Assembly (NCBI GenBank): GCA_015499995.1
Contig: JADNRV010000142.1
Span: 62,001 to 126,000, forward strand
DNA from: Flammula alnicola
Taxonomy: Eukaryota; Basidiomycota; Agaricomycetes; Agaricales; Strophariaceae
Length of the DNA: 64,000 bases
Direction of reading: 5' to 3'
Shown: positions 1 through 10,329 of the stretch, one piece after another
How the letters are laid out: the number at the start of each line of letters is the position of its first letter
Position numbering within the stretch: position 1 is the stretch's first letter
The notes under the pieces: generated by a model
Told to the model about the DNA's origin: nothing
Database searches by the model: none
What the model saw: the letters and a program-made list of their open reading frames with translations, nothing else
Position numbers and translations under genes: made by a program

Positions 1-2
1 TG

Positions 3-983
3 ATCCTGGATGCGTCTCTTGAATCTCTCGAGGACGATCCAGATGCTGCATACGCTGGTGTTGACGGCTCCTGCCCTCCGGGGTGGCAGGCCGCCACTGG
101 CATTGTTATCAAACGGCAGGGCGCACAGGTTTATTCTGGATGTCATGCTGCCGGGAGGGCCTCGTCTACGGATGCAGAGCTCTTTGCTATTCGCGTTGCC
201 ATCTCCAATGCTGTTGGCTTTGGGGATGTCAAACGCATTACTATTTTCACTGATGCGATGCATGCCGCGCGCCTCTCAGTGGATCCCTCTCCGCACTCCT
301 TTCAGTCTCAGTCACTGATGGTGTGTCGTATACTTGAGCCGTGGTTCGGGCGCTCGCCAGACCACAAGGTTACTTTCATCGAGTCTCCCTCCGATATGGA
401 GTGGGGCATTCAAAACGAAGCACACGATCTCGTTGCTGGTATGCGCGGCGTTGCCGTCGTTCCTACCACCAAGCTCTCTCTCCAGTATGTCCACGATTTT
501 GTGGACAAATCGGCACGCGCTGATTGGAAACAAAGAGTTTCCGATCAGCCATTTCTGCTTGGCTCCAACTTTATGGAGCTGCAAGGGTTGAACGGGGACC
601 CTGTCCAGCCTAGTCCCACTCGCAGGGGACCTTGGCTTGAAGCCGGCAGTCAGAGTGTTTCGCTCTTTGCCCGCATGTGCCGTTTAATTACGAATCATGC
701 GCCGATCGGCTCGTACTACGAGCGGTTCAAAATCGATGACCCTAGGGCCCCTGGTTTTTTTTTTTTTTAAATCATCAATTTTATACCGGTGCACGAAAGC
801 AGTCCAGCTAGGGCCCTCGGTTGTGAGTGTGGGGTTTATCCTCAGACTCGCGATCATATATTCAAGTGCAAGAAACAGCCTTGGACTCGCCGGAAGCTGA
901 AACTCGTTTCGGAGCTGGCAACGTATCTGTTGGAGCACCCTACGGCGTTCTCCTTCTCCCGGCACCCTGCTGGAGTCGGATGA
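3..983 (+). pseudogene. LINE ORF2 C-terminus: RNase H and terminal Cys/His motif, broken
   Basis: Reads in frame from position 3 as the RNase H domain of a LINE polyprotein. Visible are the first acidic residue in the AYAGVDGS stretch, the STDAEL glutamate, and the FTDAMHAAR aspartate. A conserved MEW..QNEAHDL block follows, then the terminal CxCGxxPQTRxHxxxC motif near 820-870. RNase H removes RNA from the RNA:DNA hybrid during target-primed reverse transcription. The frame is closed by a stop at 768-770 brought in by the small insertion at 751-807; the last 60 codons resume beyond it in the same frame. Compared with the same region at 59600-60509 only scattered substitutions are seen. Confidence 0.9.
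751..807 (-). mobile_element. 57 bp LINE 3'-end micro-insertion
   Basis: A poly(T) run followed by the reverse complement of the last 40 or so bases of the LINE 3' UTR, flanked by the duplicated 9-mer CTAGGGCCC (742-750 and 808-816). The uninterrupted sequence is seen at 60330-60350. This is an extremely 5'-truncated retrotransposition event in the opposite orientation to its host LINE. Confidence 0.85.
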
Positions 984-1540
984 GGGACTTTGGGAGGGGG
1001 GCGATCCTGATCGCGGAGTGGGCCGCGGTCAAATCTACTCGACTACCCGTGATGTGTTTCCGTCTGGCGGCGGCGAAGTTCCGCAAGTGCCTAGGGCCCT
1101 GGTCATCCCAGGGCCGGTGGCGTCGACTCTCTGAGCCGGTGTCATGCGCCGTCGACGGAGGACCCAGTTCAGTGGACGGCGGTGGGGGCTTCGGCCCCTG
1201 CTTAGCTATTACAACGTTAATTTTACCATTGAACCGGGGAGGGTCTGGCAGGCTCTCTTCGCTTTCAGGTGACCCCTCTTCCCATCCCAATACTCCTATC
1301 TGCCGTTCATGCGGTAGCGTTAACAACACCGCAACAACGGACAATCTGTAGTTGCGAGACTACCTATCTGGGTTTCAGGCGGCTGCGCCGTCTCGCTCGC
1401 GCGCGTCGCATGCTCGCCATCGAGCCAACTTCTTTCTTTTGCATGCGTAGTATACCGCCTTCATTTGTATTAGTTAGAGACCGGACTGCTTTCGCGCACT
1501 GGTATAAAATTGATGATTTTAAAAAAAAAAAAAAAAAAAA

Positions 1541-2799
1541 GGTGAAATTGGCTCTGAGCTGTTCACCACTTACTCTGATGCTGCTCATGGTGATTGCATT
1601 GACACTGGTGACGATCCATTGGCTCTCGGTTGTACATGTGCGGTTTATCCTCAGACGCGCGATCATCTCTTTGGGTGCCCTAAGCTCCCGATGCTACCTC
1701 ACAGGGCCCCGCACCTAGTGTGGGGTCTTGAGAAATTTTTGACTGACAACGTTGCGGCGTTTGCTTTCAACCGGCCCCCAGCCGGAGTTGGATGAGGGAC
1801 TCTGGATGGGGGGTGATCCTAGGTGTCGTTGGGGCCTTGGCCCAAGACCTAGTGCCCGCAGGTGTTTCCACGTTGGACTGTTCCGGACCCGTAAGGGCGA
1901 GGGGCCTGTTCGTCACAGGCTTCGATTGTCGGCCTTAGTGGGCGGCTTTTGGCACGATATCCTGTGGAGGACCCGCATTGGTGTAACGAGGACGTCAAGT
2001 TTGCCGAATAAGTGGGGAGAGCCGGGCAAGCTCTGACTTCATCTGGGTGACCCCCCTGTCCACCCTTTTAATCTGTATCTACCTTACACTCGGTAGCATT
2101 AACAACGCCACATGTTTGCATTTCCTGGGCTGCGAGGTCCGTCATTTGGGTTTCAGACTGCTGTGCAGTCTCGCCCGCGTCGCGCTCGTGCGCGCCGCAT
2201 GCTCCCCTGCGAGCAACTAACTCCTTTCTTTTGCTTTGGGTATTGTAGCGTACTCACTTGTATTAGATAGGGTCCGGCCTGCGATCGTGCACCGGTATAT
2301 AAATTGTTGATTTAAAAAAAAGAAAAAAAAAAAGGCATTGACACTGGCCGCTCTACTGGTGGTTATGTGACTATGATGGCTGGTGGTGCTATTGGCTGGG
2401 AGTAAACTGCAAAGTCTAGTTACTTTGTCCACTACTGAATCTGAGTATGTGGCTGCAGTTGAAGCTGGCAAGGAGATTGCCTGGATGCGCAATATCCTTG
2501 GTGAATTTGGCTATATTGTTGACCAGCCATCTACTTTACACATGGACAATCAGTCTGCTATCAGTGTGTCCAAGAATCCTGAGCATCATGGGCGCATGAA
2601 ACACTTGGATCTGCGCTTTTACTGGCTTAGGGATGCTGTTAATGACAAACACATTGCCCCTTCTTATATTCCTACTGCAGAACAAATTGCAGATATTCTT
2701 ACCAAACCACTCCCTGCTCCCAAGGTTCAATTTGTAGAGACCAAATGGGCATTAGGCCTTAGTCTCTTTCTACTTTTCTTTTATCTATGGACTCTGTAG
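1541..2799 (+). pseudogene. Copia retrotransposon RNase H region, split by a LINE
   Basis: Two pieces of a Ty1/Copia polyprotein, 1541-1608 and 2335-2799. Together they give the RNase H domain with the usual landmarks: TYSDAAH, TTESEYVA, a DNQSA segment, KHLDLRFYWLRD and ADILTKPLP near the C-terminus. The two pieces are separated by a 726 bp LINE tail bounded by the 13 bp duplication GCATTGACACTGG (1596-1608 and 2335-2347). Removing it restores a continuous frame up to the stop at 2799. Upstream domains are cut off by LINE L1. A close relative of this junction occurs at 14155-14216. Confidence 0.9.
1609..2334 (+). mobile_element. Tad1-like LINE, 5'-truncated tail (copy L2)
   Basis: Starts within the last 60 codons of ORF2 and runs through the stop, 3' UTR and an interrupted poly(A) at 2314-2333. 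Target-site duplication GCATTGACACTGG on both sides shows simple target-primed insertion into Copia RNase H. Its sequence is nearly the same as the LINE tail at 14217-14955, which is inserted at exactly the same Copia position. Confidence 0.92.
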
Positions 2800-2832
2800 T
2801 CTACTTTGGAGACTTGTGAGATCACGGGGGGA

Positions 2833-3120
2833 TGTTAAAACTGCCTGCACATGTCTCCAAGTTATCTTATCTTATCTTATCTTATCTCTTATCTTATCTC
2901 TTATCTGCACTTCCTCCTTTTCACTTGTTGTGCATTTGTAGATTAGATTCTTATCATGTTCTAGATCATCTCTAGATTATCTCCAGATACTTTCTAGATC
3001 CTTTCTATTTAGTATATAAAGTCTTTTGACATTTGCCAGAAGTCCTTAGTTACTCACTCTGGACTTCAGGCAAGTAGTTAGTATTTTGCCCAATACAATC
3101 AGTTACTCACTCTGGACTTC
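2833..3120 (+). repeat. Copia 3' LTR (right end uncertain)
   Basis: Begins TGTTAAAACTG directly after a polypurine run (2826-2832), 33 bp past the Copia stop codon, as expected for a 3' LTR. It holds a TTATC pentamer-type tandem repeat (about 2863-2910) and a TATATAAAG promoter-like box near 3013. The phrase ACTCACTCTGGACTTCAG is duplicated at about 3054 and 3107. The terminal CA and a second LTR are not available for comparison, so the end is a guess. Confidence 0.6.
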
Positions 3121-3282
3121 AGCTTACTATAGCTCCTGTGTCCCTCGCTCCGAGTTGCTCATATTTGGCGCACAGCTGTGTCACACGTTCCTGCGCTTGC
3201 CACCTTTAACATGCCTCACATTTCCACTTGTTTTCATTCTCAATCAATCATCTCCTTACCTCTACCATCCGTAAATAGTTCA

Positions 3283-3627
3283 ATGAATCAAGAAAATCAT
3301 TCTGCAACTCCACCTCCATCTCAGAGAGAGCAACGCAGGTCCGATACTCAGAAAGTGAAGGATGTTCTTCGTTACATGGCTGACAAATGCAATTACTTTT
3401 CACTTCGACAGTTCCTGGAAACATTATTCACTTCAGAAGATGGTGACCTTCATAAATCAGCAAATATGTTTCTAATTAGTGGATATGCCTGTGGGGTACT
3501 GGATGAATGGGCAAAGAAGATACCAAGTGAAGAGATGTTGGAATGGGTGATGGAGAGGGCTGTCAAGGCTTGCCATCGGGAGTTCAGCTTTTTGACAGAT
3601 CGAGCTTTGCAAGGACCTCACAAGAAA
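3283..3627 (+). pseudogene. Unrecognised ORF fragment, truncated by a LINE scrap
   Basis: An open frame from an ATG at 3283 encodes a polar N-terminus and then a plausible helical domain (motifs VKDVLRYMADKC, FLETLF, EWAKKIPSEEM, KACHREFSFLTDR). The composition looks like a real protein, not noise. I do not recognise the family. Coding sequence ends where LINE sequence begins at about 3628; the frame then runs 10 codons into the LINE before a stop at 3655-3657. It could be part of a host gene or of a transposon cargo gene. The 160 bp between the LTR and this ATG contain nothing I can name. Confidence 0.4.
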
Positions 3628-3738
3628 ACACATCATATATATTCGTACATGTGCTAAGAATTACATCGAGGGACATCCCGTCTCTCGCCACGTTCCAGCT
3701 CAACACCCGTATCTCATCATGCATTTGTGCCAGTACTT
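3628..3738 (-). mobile_element. LINE scrap (start of ORF2)
   Basis: About 110 bp matching the first codons of LINE ORF2 (start of the endonuclease, the SWNVARDG region) on the minus strand. Compare the same region at 56545-56655. No poly(A) or target duplication is visible, so this is a remnant left by rearrangement and not a clean insertion. Confidence 0.75.
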
Positions 3739-4795
3739 TGCTGTGCCCCACCTATTCCAGTTGGAATGACTGGAATCCGGTGGAATGGGACTGGAATCCA
3801 GTGGAATAGACTGGATTCCAGTGGAATGAAACTGGAATGGACTGGAATGGGACCAAAATCCACTGGAATGGATAGGAATATATTGTATTTTGTTTAATTT
3901 AGATGTCACATGTCACAGGCCTTTGAATTTGTAAAAAAAAGTCACACCTCTCCTTATCCCAAGCCCTTTGTCCAAAAACCATGCCACAAAATCCAAATCT
4001 AAATATAGAAATTTAGGGTGAAATCATCTAAAATAGGTTGCGAAAACTATAGGGTCCACCGCAGATGTCTGAAACCAAAAATTCAGGCACAGGAGTCACA
4101 TGTCACACAGGTGTGACATGTGCAAATTGACTCCTTTATATGCCTTATTTGTCTATTTGAGATATATATGTTATGTGACTGACTGGTGAGTGATTCAGGG
4201 TCAATAAGGTACCATCAGATTTAGCATTTTGAGGAGATTCTAAATATATCTATATTATGTGTCCCAGACAGGCAATATTACTATATTTAGGCTGTTTTGA
4301 GGACCGTGGGAATTTTATGCCTAAAAAGGTAATTATAGCACCTGCTGTGAAACCTGTGTTACCTTTAGAAATCATATGATCTGCTGCTCTCGTTGATGAG
4401 AAAACTGCAAAAAACTTGACCAAACCCAAGTCTTTTCAAAATCACCTAATCCAAATATTGAATTTCCACTAGTCCCTACCACTTTTTATGATAAATCTTA
4501 AGCAAATGCCTGCACAGTTATGTGTATCCTGCCAAGTGTAGTTATGAAATGCGATATCTCATTGTGGCGAAGATTTTTCATATTTTTCATTTCAGAACTT
4601 CCAAGGAATATTTCATATCTTTCTGGCAATGATTTCATAACTGCCTGACAACTTAAATCATATCTTTCTGCTGAAGATTTTTCATTTCATAACTTCTAGG
4701 CAATCTTCTCATATCTTTCTTGCAACTATTTCATATCTTCTAGGCAATCTTTTGTTATTAAATACTTAATTTCATGTGTGAATGTATTATGTAAT
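3739..4795 (-). mobile_element. GGAATCC-rich TIR element, inverted copy
   Basis: Left edge GTACTTT..CCCCACCTATTCC resembles the inverted terminus of the element at 24999-25954. A cluster of GGAAT/ATTCC repeats follows at 3760-3880. The AT-rich interior (3881-4795) has no ORF. Stretches at 4195-4330 match, in reverse, positions 25430-25590, for example the GGTACCATCAGAT and GGACCGTGGGAA segments. It is a non-coding, probably non-autonomous DNA element. The right end is obscured by the neighbouring related element. Confidence 0.6.
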
Positions 4796-6808
4796 TGATG
4801 GGAACTAGTGGAATCCGGCGGAATCCACGTGGATTCCGGGTGATTCCGGTGGAGTGGGTTTGGCACAGGGACCAGCCAAAATACCGGATGTCAGTCCGGT
4901 GGAGTGGGTACCGGATTGGCCCGGAATCCGGTATGGGCACCGGAATTTGCCGGAACGGAATGCAAAACGGAATGGAAAATGGAATCCGGTCAGCTGTGTA
5001 GTGATTTATTATATATTTATTGTATAATCAATGTATTAAGTAATTAATTAATGATTTCCTATTAATTACATGAATTGATGGATGCTGAACAGCCCGTACA
5101 GTGCACGTGACCTCGGCAAACCTGGCAAAGCGTTCCGCGTGATGGTGACGCGGCTCCAATGTTGCCACGTCACCACCCTTTCTCCCTCCCACCACCATCC
5201 CCACCGTACCCTGCCATCCCTCCACGCGGACCACCTGCCGTTCCATGAACACCACGACCGCACAACCGCGGCGACGACAACGGCGACCGCAGCACGCAAC
5301 GACAGCGACCCGGATCCGCAAAACCGAGCCTGCAGGACGCGACGACGCGGCGCGTAAGGGAATACGCGCCGCGGGGGGTGTTGGATAGCAAGGGGGGACC
5401 CAGGAATGGGAGGCCCACACGGTACATCGTAAACGACGGCCCCCGCAACGAAGGCTGACCCCCCCACTGCGTCCCTCGCAGATGCACAGTGCCACAGGCG
5501 CGTAAAATGACGCCGACGGCAACGTCGCACGCGGCCCACCGCAACCCCAACCGTCACGCAATGGGTACGCCATGGCAACGACAGCGGGAGCACGACGTCG
5601 TGCTCCCGTGTCGTTCTGCCGTCGGGTGGGCGGGCGTAACAGCGACGACGCGATGACAGAAGCAACAACCGACGCGACGACGCCGCGACGGCGGAAGCAA
5701 CGACGAGGCCACAGCCCACGCGACGACGGGTGACACGACGACCGACGACGCCACGACACGACGACGGACGACGGACGACGCGGCAACGGACGACCGACAA
5801 CGGACGACGCGACGATGATGGACACGACGACGCGACGACGACGGACACGACAACGCGACAACGACGCGACGAAGGACGATGCGACAACGACGCGACGACG
5901 ACGGACACGACAACGCGACAACGACGCGACGAAGGACGATGCGACAACGACGCGACGACCCACAGGGCTACAACCGCCGCGACAACCGACAACCGACAAT
6001 GACGGACGCGACAACGACGGGACCACGGAAGCGCCCACAAGGCGACGGCGGAAGCGACGACGCCGCGAACACGGACGCGACCACGGACGCGACGACACCG
6101 CGACGACGACACGACCACGGAGGCGCCAACGAAGCGACGGCGGAGGCACCAACGACACGACCACGGATGCACCAACGACGCGACCACTGACACGACCACG
6201 ACGCAACGACGCAACCACGCAACCGCCAGGACGTGAAGCGCCCACGGACGTGAAGCGCCCACGGACGTGAAGCGCCCACGGACGTGAAGCGCCCACGGAC
6301 GTGAAGCGCCCACGGACGTGAAGCGCCCACGGACGACCCGCAAGAACGACACCGCGGCGACCAACGGCCCATCGAGAACGACAACAACGGCGGCGCCGAC
6401 AACGACACCGCCGCCGCGGGAGGACCAGCCCGACGCGACGAAGAACGAGGCAGTGCGTGCAGTGGGTGAGGTGGGCAAGGGATCCAGGTATATTGAAAAC
6501 GAGCTGCAGGCATTCCTGCGGCTCGTTTTCTTGCTTTTTTTGTAATATACCATGTAATTGTAGTTTAAATAAATATATTTGATTGTCTCCCTACATTGTA
6601 CAATGCTGTATCAGTCCTCTCCAGAGTTAATAGAAGTTCACCAGAATTACCTTCAATTCCACAGGAATTCCATCATTCCACGTGGATTCCATAACCATTC
6701 CACGTGGATTCCCTCCATTCCATGTGGATTCCAAAACCATTCCATGTGGATTCCCTCCATTCCACGTGGATTCCTTCCCATTCCACGTGGAATCAGTGGG
6801 GGAGTGAA
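4796..6808 (+). mobile_element. GGAATCC-rich TIR element containing a minisatellite
   Basis: A subterminal GGAAT cluster at 4800-4990 aligns in the same orientation with 25020-25200, including a GACCAGCCAAAAT segment. A second cluster at 6615-6805 ends GGAATCAGTGGGGGAGTGAAA, the same terminus as at 25930-25950. The interior carries a GC-rich low-complexity block (5640-6340) and no credible gene. 5030-5640 and 6340-6600 hold no feature I recognise. Several perfect palindromes built from GGAATCCACGTGGATTCC occur, for example near 4816. Confidence 0.55.
5640..6340. repeat. CGACGA-rich minisatellite block
   Basis: Degenerate CGACGACGA-type repeats with two clear higher-order arrays: a 60 bp unit present twice in register (5821-5880 and 5881-5940), and a 17 bp unit GTGAAGCGCCCACGGAC present six times (6233-6334). 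Long ORFs in several frames on both strands result from the low complexity and show no protein-like features. Confidence 0.85.
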
Positions 6809-6832
6809 AAGTACTCGCTTGACATCTCGGAC

Positions 6833-6838
<6 letters not shown>

Positions 6839-6872
<34 letters not shown>

Positions 6873-8426
6873 CAACAGTTTTATACCGGTGCACGAAAGC
6901 AGTCCGGTCTCTAACTAATACAAACGGAGGCGGTAAACTACGCGTGCAGAAGAAAGAAGTTGGCTCGACGGCGAGCATGCGACGCACGGGCGAGGCGGCG
7001 CAGCCGCCTGAAACCCAGATAGGTAGTCTCGCAACTACAGATTGTCCGTCGTTGCGGCGTTGTTAACGCTACCGCACGAACGGCAGATAGGAGTATTGGG
7101 ATGGGAAGGGGGGTCACCCGAAAGTGAAGAGAGCCTGCCAGACTCTCCCCGGTTCAACGGTAAAATTTACGTTGTAATAGCTAAGCGGGAGCTGAAGCCC
7201 CCACCGCCGTCCACCGAACTGGGTCCTCCGTCGACGGCGCATGACACCGGCTCAGAGAGTCGACGCCACCGGCCCTGGGACGACCAGGGCCCTAGGCACT
7301 TGCGGTGCAATTTAGGCCCCCCCTTGCGAGGAGACCGATTGGAGGCGATCTTAATGCCACTCCCCCAACATTGCCGCTTCAACTTAACCCGAATTGAAAC
7401 TTATTATGCCCAATCGAGCGACAGTGGATATAGATCTGTCGAGCCAGTACAAGGGGACTATCCGAGTACCGCTACGGCCCAGCCGACACCAGGGCGCTAC
7501 CCCCAGCCGTACATTCCCGTCCCCCGGCAGGTGGTTCGCTTAATGCCTTTCGGCGCGGATCCCCAATCCTGTCCAGAGTCACTGTCTTGCCGCGATCCAA
7601 ACCCAGTTGTGCTTCATATGCCACAGCCCACATAGCCTCCCACATGGCAACCGGGAGATAAGCCATTTTAGACTCGCGACTAACGACGCTGCTCACTACT
7701 CTATTGCGACGTGCCGGGTGCCCTGTCCTTGCCGAACGGCGCCCCACCTGGACAGCCCACAGGCCTCCCACATCCAAGCAGTGCGTTATCCGCTGGTGGG
7801 TATGCAACCGAAACCCGGATCACAATGCCGGTGGTCTACCCATGGTCGGGTTGTTATCAGCCCAATTCCCGGTTCTTACCGTGCCCTATCCTTTCGGACC
7901 CTTTACGGGCTGCTATCCGAGGTGCCCCAATACGGCTTTGCCCGAGCCTGGCTGACTTACCGACCTATAAGGCTGAGCGACGATCCCAAATGGGCCAGAG
8001 TCGATTTACATCAGCATTCCGCGGAATCGCTTGGACCCCGGACACTCTGCACTGTCGACGTAGGCCTACACAGCGCTCATCGTGCCCAACCCCTACGGCG
8101 GCCCTTAGGCCATTGCTCACTACAGCGAGGAGACCGTCCCACGGTGCACCTGCTACGCCCCACAACATGGCGGACGATTTATGCCAGCTCCAAAGTATGC
8201 CCCCATGTCGCCCAAAGGTGACCGCAGTGGTCCGCCGAAGCCCTTAGACCACGATACACCGACAACGCGCCCAACGGCAGATGAATTACATCAGCATTCC
8301 ACAGAATGGAACCCCGGTCACAAGCTTATGGTACTTGCTATGTGCAGGAATCGAACCCACAACCTCTCGGATGGTGCACAGCCACCCTTAAAGGCAACGC
8401 AGTAACCGCTAAGCCACCACGCCCCT
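6839..8426 (-). mobile_element. Long tRNA-headed retroelement with LINE 3' tail (SINE1a)
   Basis: Read on the minus strand this is one element. A tRNA-like head (8425-8342) is followed by a body of about 1 kb (8341-7312) without coding potential. Then come about 440 bp of LINE 3' UTR (7311-6869) and a poly(A) that appears as poly(T) at 6839-6868. A 17 bp target duplication beginning ACATCTCGGACGG flanks it (6822-6838 and 8427-8443), so head, body and LINE tail moved together. The design (pol III-type head, unrelated body, LINE tail) is that of a SINE, but it is several times longer than usual SINEs. The same body recurs at 15907-16934. Confidence 0.85.
8342..8425 (-). promoter_or_regulatory. 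tRNA-like head with A and B boxes (SINE1a)
   Basis: Reverse complement contains TGGCTTAGCGG, which fits the A-box consensus, and about 49 nt later GGTTCGATTCC, which fits the B box inside a TGTGGGTTCGATTCCTGCA T-arm-like stem. The wide spacing suits a long-variable-arm tRNA ancestor. No complete acceptor stem is seen, so it is a promoter head, not a working tRNA. Confidence 0.75.
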
Positions 8427-8445
8427 ACATCTCGGACGGTTTTCC

Positions 8446-9486
8446 GAAAAGATTTCCAGTCCTCGGGCAGGCGACTGCGCCGGAACGTGTCAAGGGCGTC
8501 TGAGCACTCCTGGGTCCACCAGGACTTAGATCGCCGGGTAACAAAGGACTCCTTAGCATGGGAATCCCATGCAGAAGAGAAGACCAAAGCCACCGCTTGC
8601 GCAGCAGCCTCGATCTGTTCCTCGGTGTTAAGAGGGGCAGTCGGGTCGATAGCCTGAAGCCCCGAGCTGATAGAATTGATGAATGCCGGAACATCATCAG
8701 TAGGAAGAGACATCCGAACTGCCCCGTCAGGGGCAGGAGAGATGTCCAGTGTGGTCGAAATCGGAATGTGGTCCGATTTGAGTTGAATGTCCAGGCATCG
8801 GACAGTAGTTTGGTCGATCACCTGGTTGGGTGGGACGAAAGCCAGATCGATCACCGTTTTGTGCTTGGTGGGATCTCTTGGTATGTGCGTGGGCCCTGGG
8901 TTGCCAAAAGCAGCCAGTTCAAGCTCAAGAATAGCAGCGGATGGCTGCAATGAGATAGCGCATCCCTCCCGACCACTGTGACCTTCGTCCCAGTCCTCGG
9001 AGTGTGCATTGAAGTCCCCGCCCATGAAATGGAAACGAGGAAGTGTAGTGTCGTGGGCCTTGAGCCAATTAATGGCCCCATGGTCCACGTCAGAATAGAC
9101 ATTCATCAAAAAGAAGGTCTCGGCACTTGTTGAGAGTGACAGGACCTGTATATCAGGGTGATCGATCACATCCCTTCATATAGACGGACGATACCGGGCT
9201 AACCTAGTCGAAACATAGGTCATAACCCGGGGTCGCTCATCAGCAGTGGTGGGCGCACGGACCATTGCCAGCCAATCTGGGTGGTTCGGTGCGTCTATGA
9301 CATCCTCGCCCTTTCTGGTTTTAGCAGACGGGGCGGTCCTTATGTGTCGCCAAGGGGGTTCTTGAACGAAAATGATATCATAAATGTTGTTACAAGTAGA
9401 TAGAATTACATCCAGGGACATCCCGTCCCTGGCCACGTTCCAACTCAACACCCGCACCTCATCCAGCATGGGTTGTACTGGCATTA
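8446..9486 (-). pseudogene. LINE ORF2 N-terminus: AP-like endonuclease
   Basis: ORF2 starts at an ATG that overlaps the ORF1 stop as TAATG near 9484. The endonuclease domain shows SWNVARDG, QEPPW, GGDFNAHSEDW and SDHIPI, the residues expected of an APE-type nuclease that nicks target DNA to prime reverse transcription. The frame carries a nonsense codon at about 9178, where other copies have CGA and this one has TGA, a C-to-T change at a CpG. The rest reads on to 8446, where the tRNA-headed element is inserted. The RT is missing from this copy. Confidence 0.88.
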
Positions 9487-10289
9487 AGCTACGTTATGTG
9501 AGCGATGGGTGGGACGACGATTTAGCCAGAAATCACGTACCTCAGCATATTTAGCTTCGATCCAAGGGCGGTCAAAGCGATGACGCCAGAACGAGCAATA
9601 GCTCGAAGAGGCCCAATGATCTTTGCGGCACGATGGGCACCGCGCAGAGTGGGGGCAATCTGCACTGAGCGGAGTGCCTTTGGTCGGGGGCTTAGCCTCC
9701 GGGTGGGGTTTACAGCACGAGGCGGCAATGCAATGAACATCGGCCTCATGAGGTCCAGAGCAGCGCGCACAGATCGGCTGGCGCGCTTTGCAAGAATTCT
9801 TCGGGTGGCCCCACCTCCAGCAACGAGTGCAGAGGGGGACGCCGGCGCTGACAATGGTTGGGCGAATGAGGATCACCCTTCCACGGAACATGAAGGTCTT
9901 GTTGATAAGACGCTTCGCACATTGACCTGATTGCGAGTCATAGATTTCGAAGAAGGCATGAGCGGTAGAGCTTGCCTTCGAGTTGCAGATGACTTGGGGG
10001 GGCCCGCGAGCATAATGTCCATGGACAGAGGGGAGGCGAGCAACGCCATCTTCACCTCCGTGCCGGTGGTAGGGACCCTGGTGACATAGTCACTAAAGGC
10101 CGGTAGATCGAGAGCCTTAAGATAAGACTTCGAGGTAGGGAGCCCAACCCACACGTCAAGAGTGTCAGATTTGGGGGTGATAACATGGACGAATCCACAG
10201 ATGATGTTGAGGTCGGCCTCGTTGGCCACACCAGAGGTAGCGAGGGATATACCCTCGTATGCACGAGAGGCAGACAGGACCCGAAGGGT

Positions 10290-10329
<40 letters not shown>

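Larger units (their letters stand above)
1..1540 (+). mobile_element. Tad1-like LINE, 3' half (copy L1)
   Basis: The 3' part of a non-LTR retrotransposon: RNase H end of ORF2, about 540 bp of 3' UTR and a 20 bp poly(A) at 1521-1540. It enters the window already truncated, so the 5' end is not visible. The sequence after the tail (1541 on) is Copia RNase H, so this copy sits inside a Copia element. It belongs to the same subfamily as the LINE ending at 61081, sharing its C-terminal region and 3' UTR. A 57 bp LINE scrap interrupts it at 751-807. Confidence 0.93.

Noticed and set aside
5028..6553. Long minus-strand ORFs of 422 and 495 codons and plus-strand ORFs in the same block
   Set aside because: Arg/Ser/Val-rich low-complexity translations of a CGACGA minisatellite, open in several frames on both strands.
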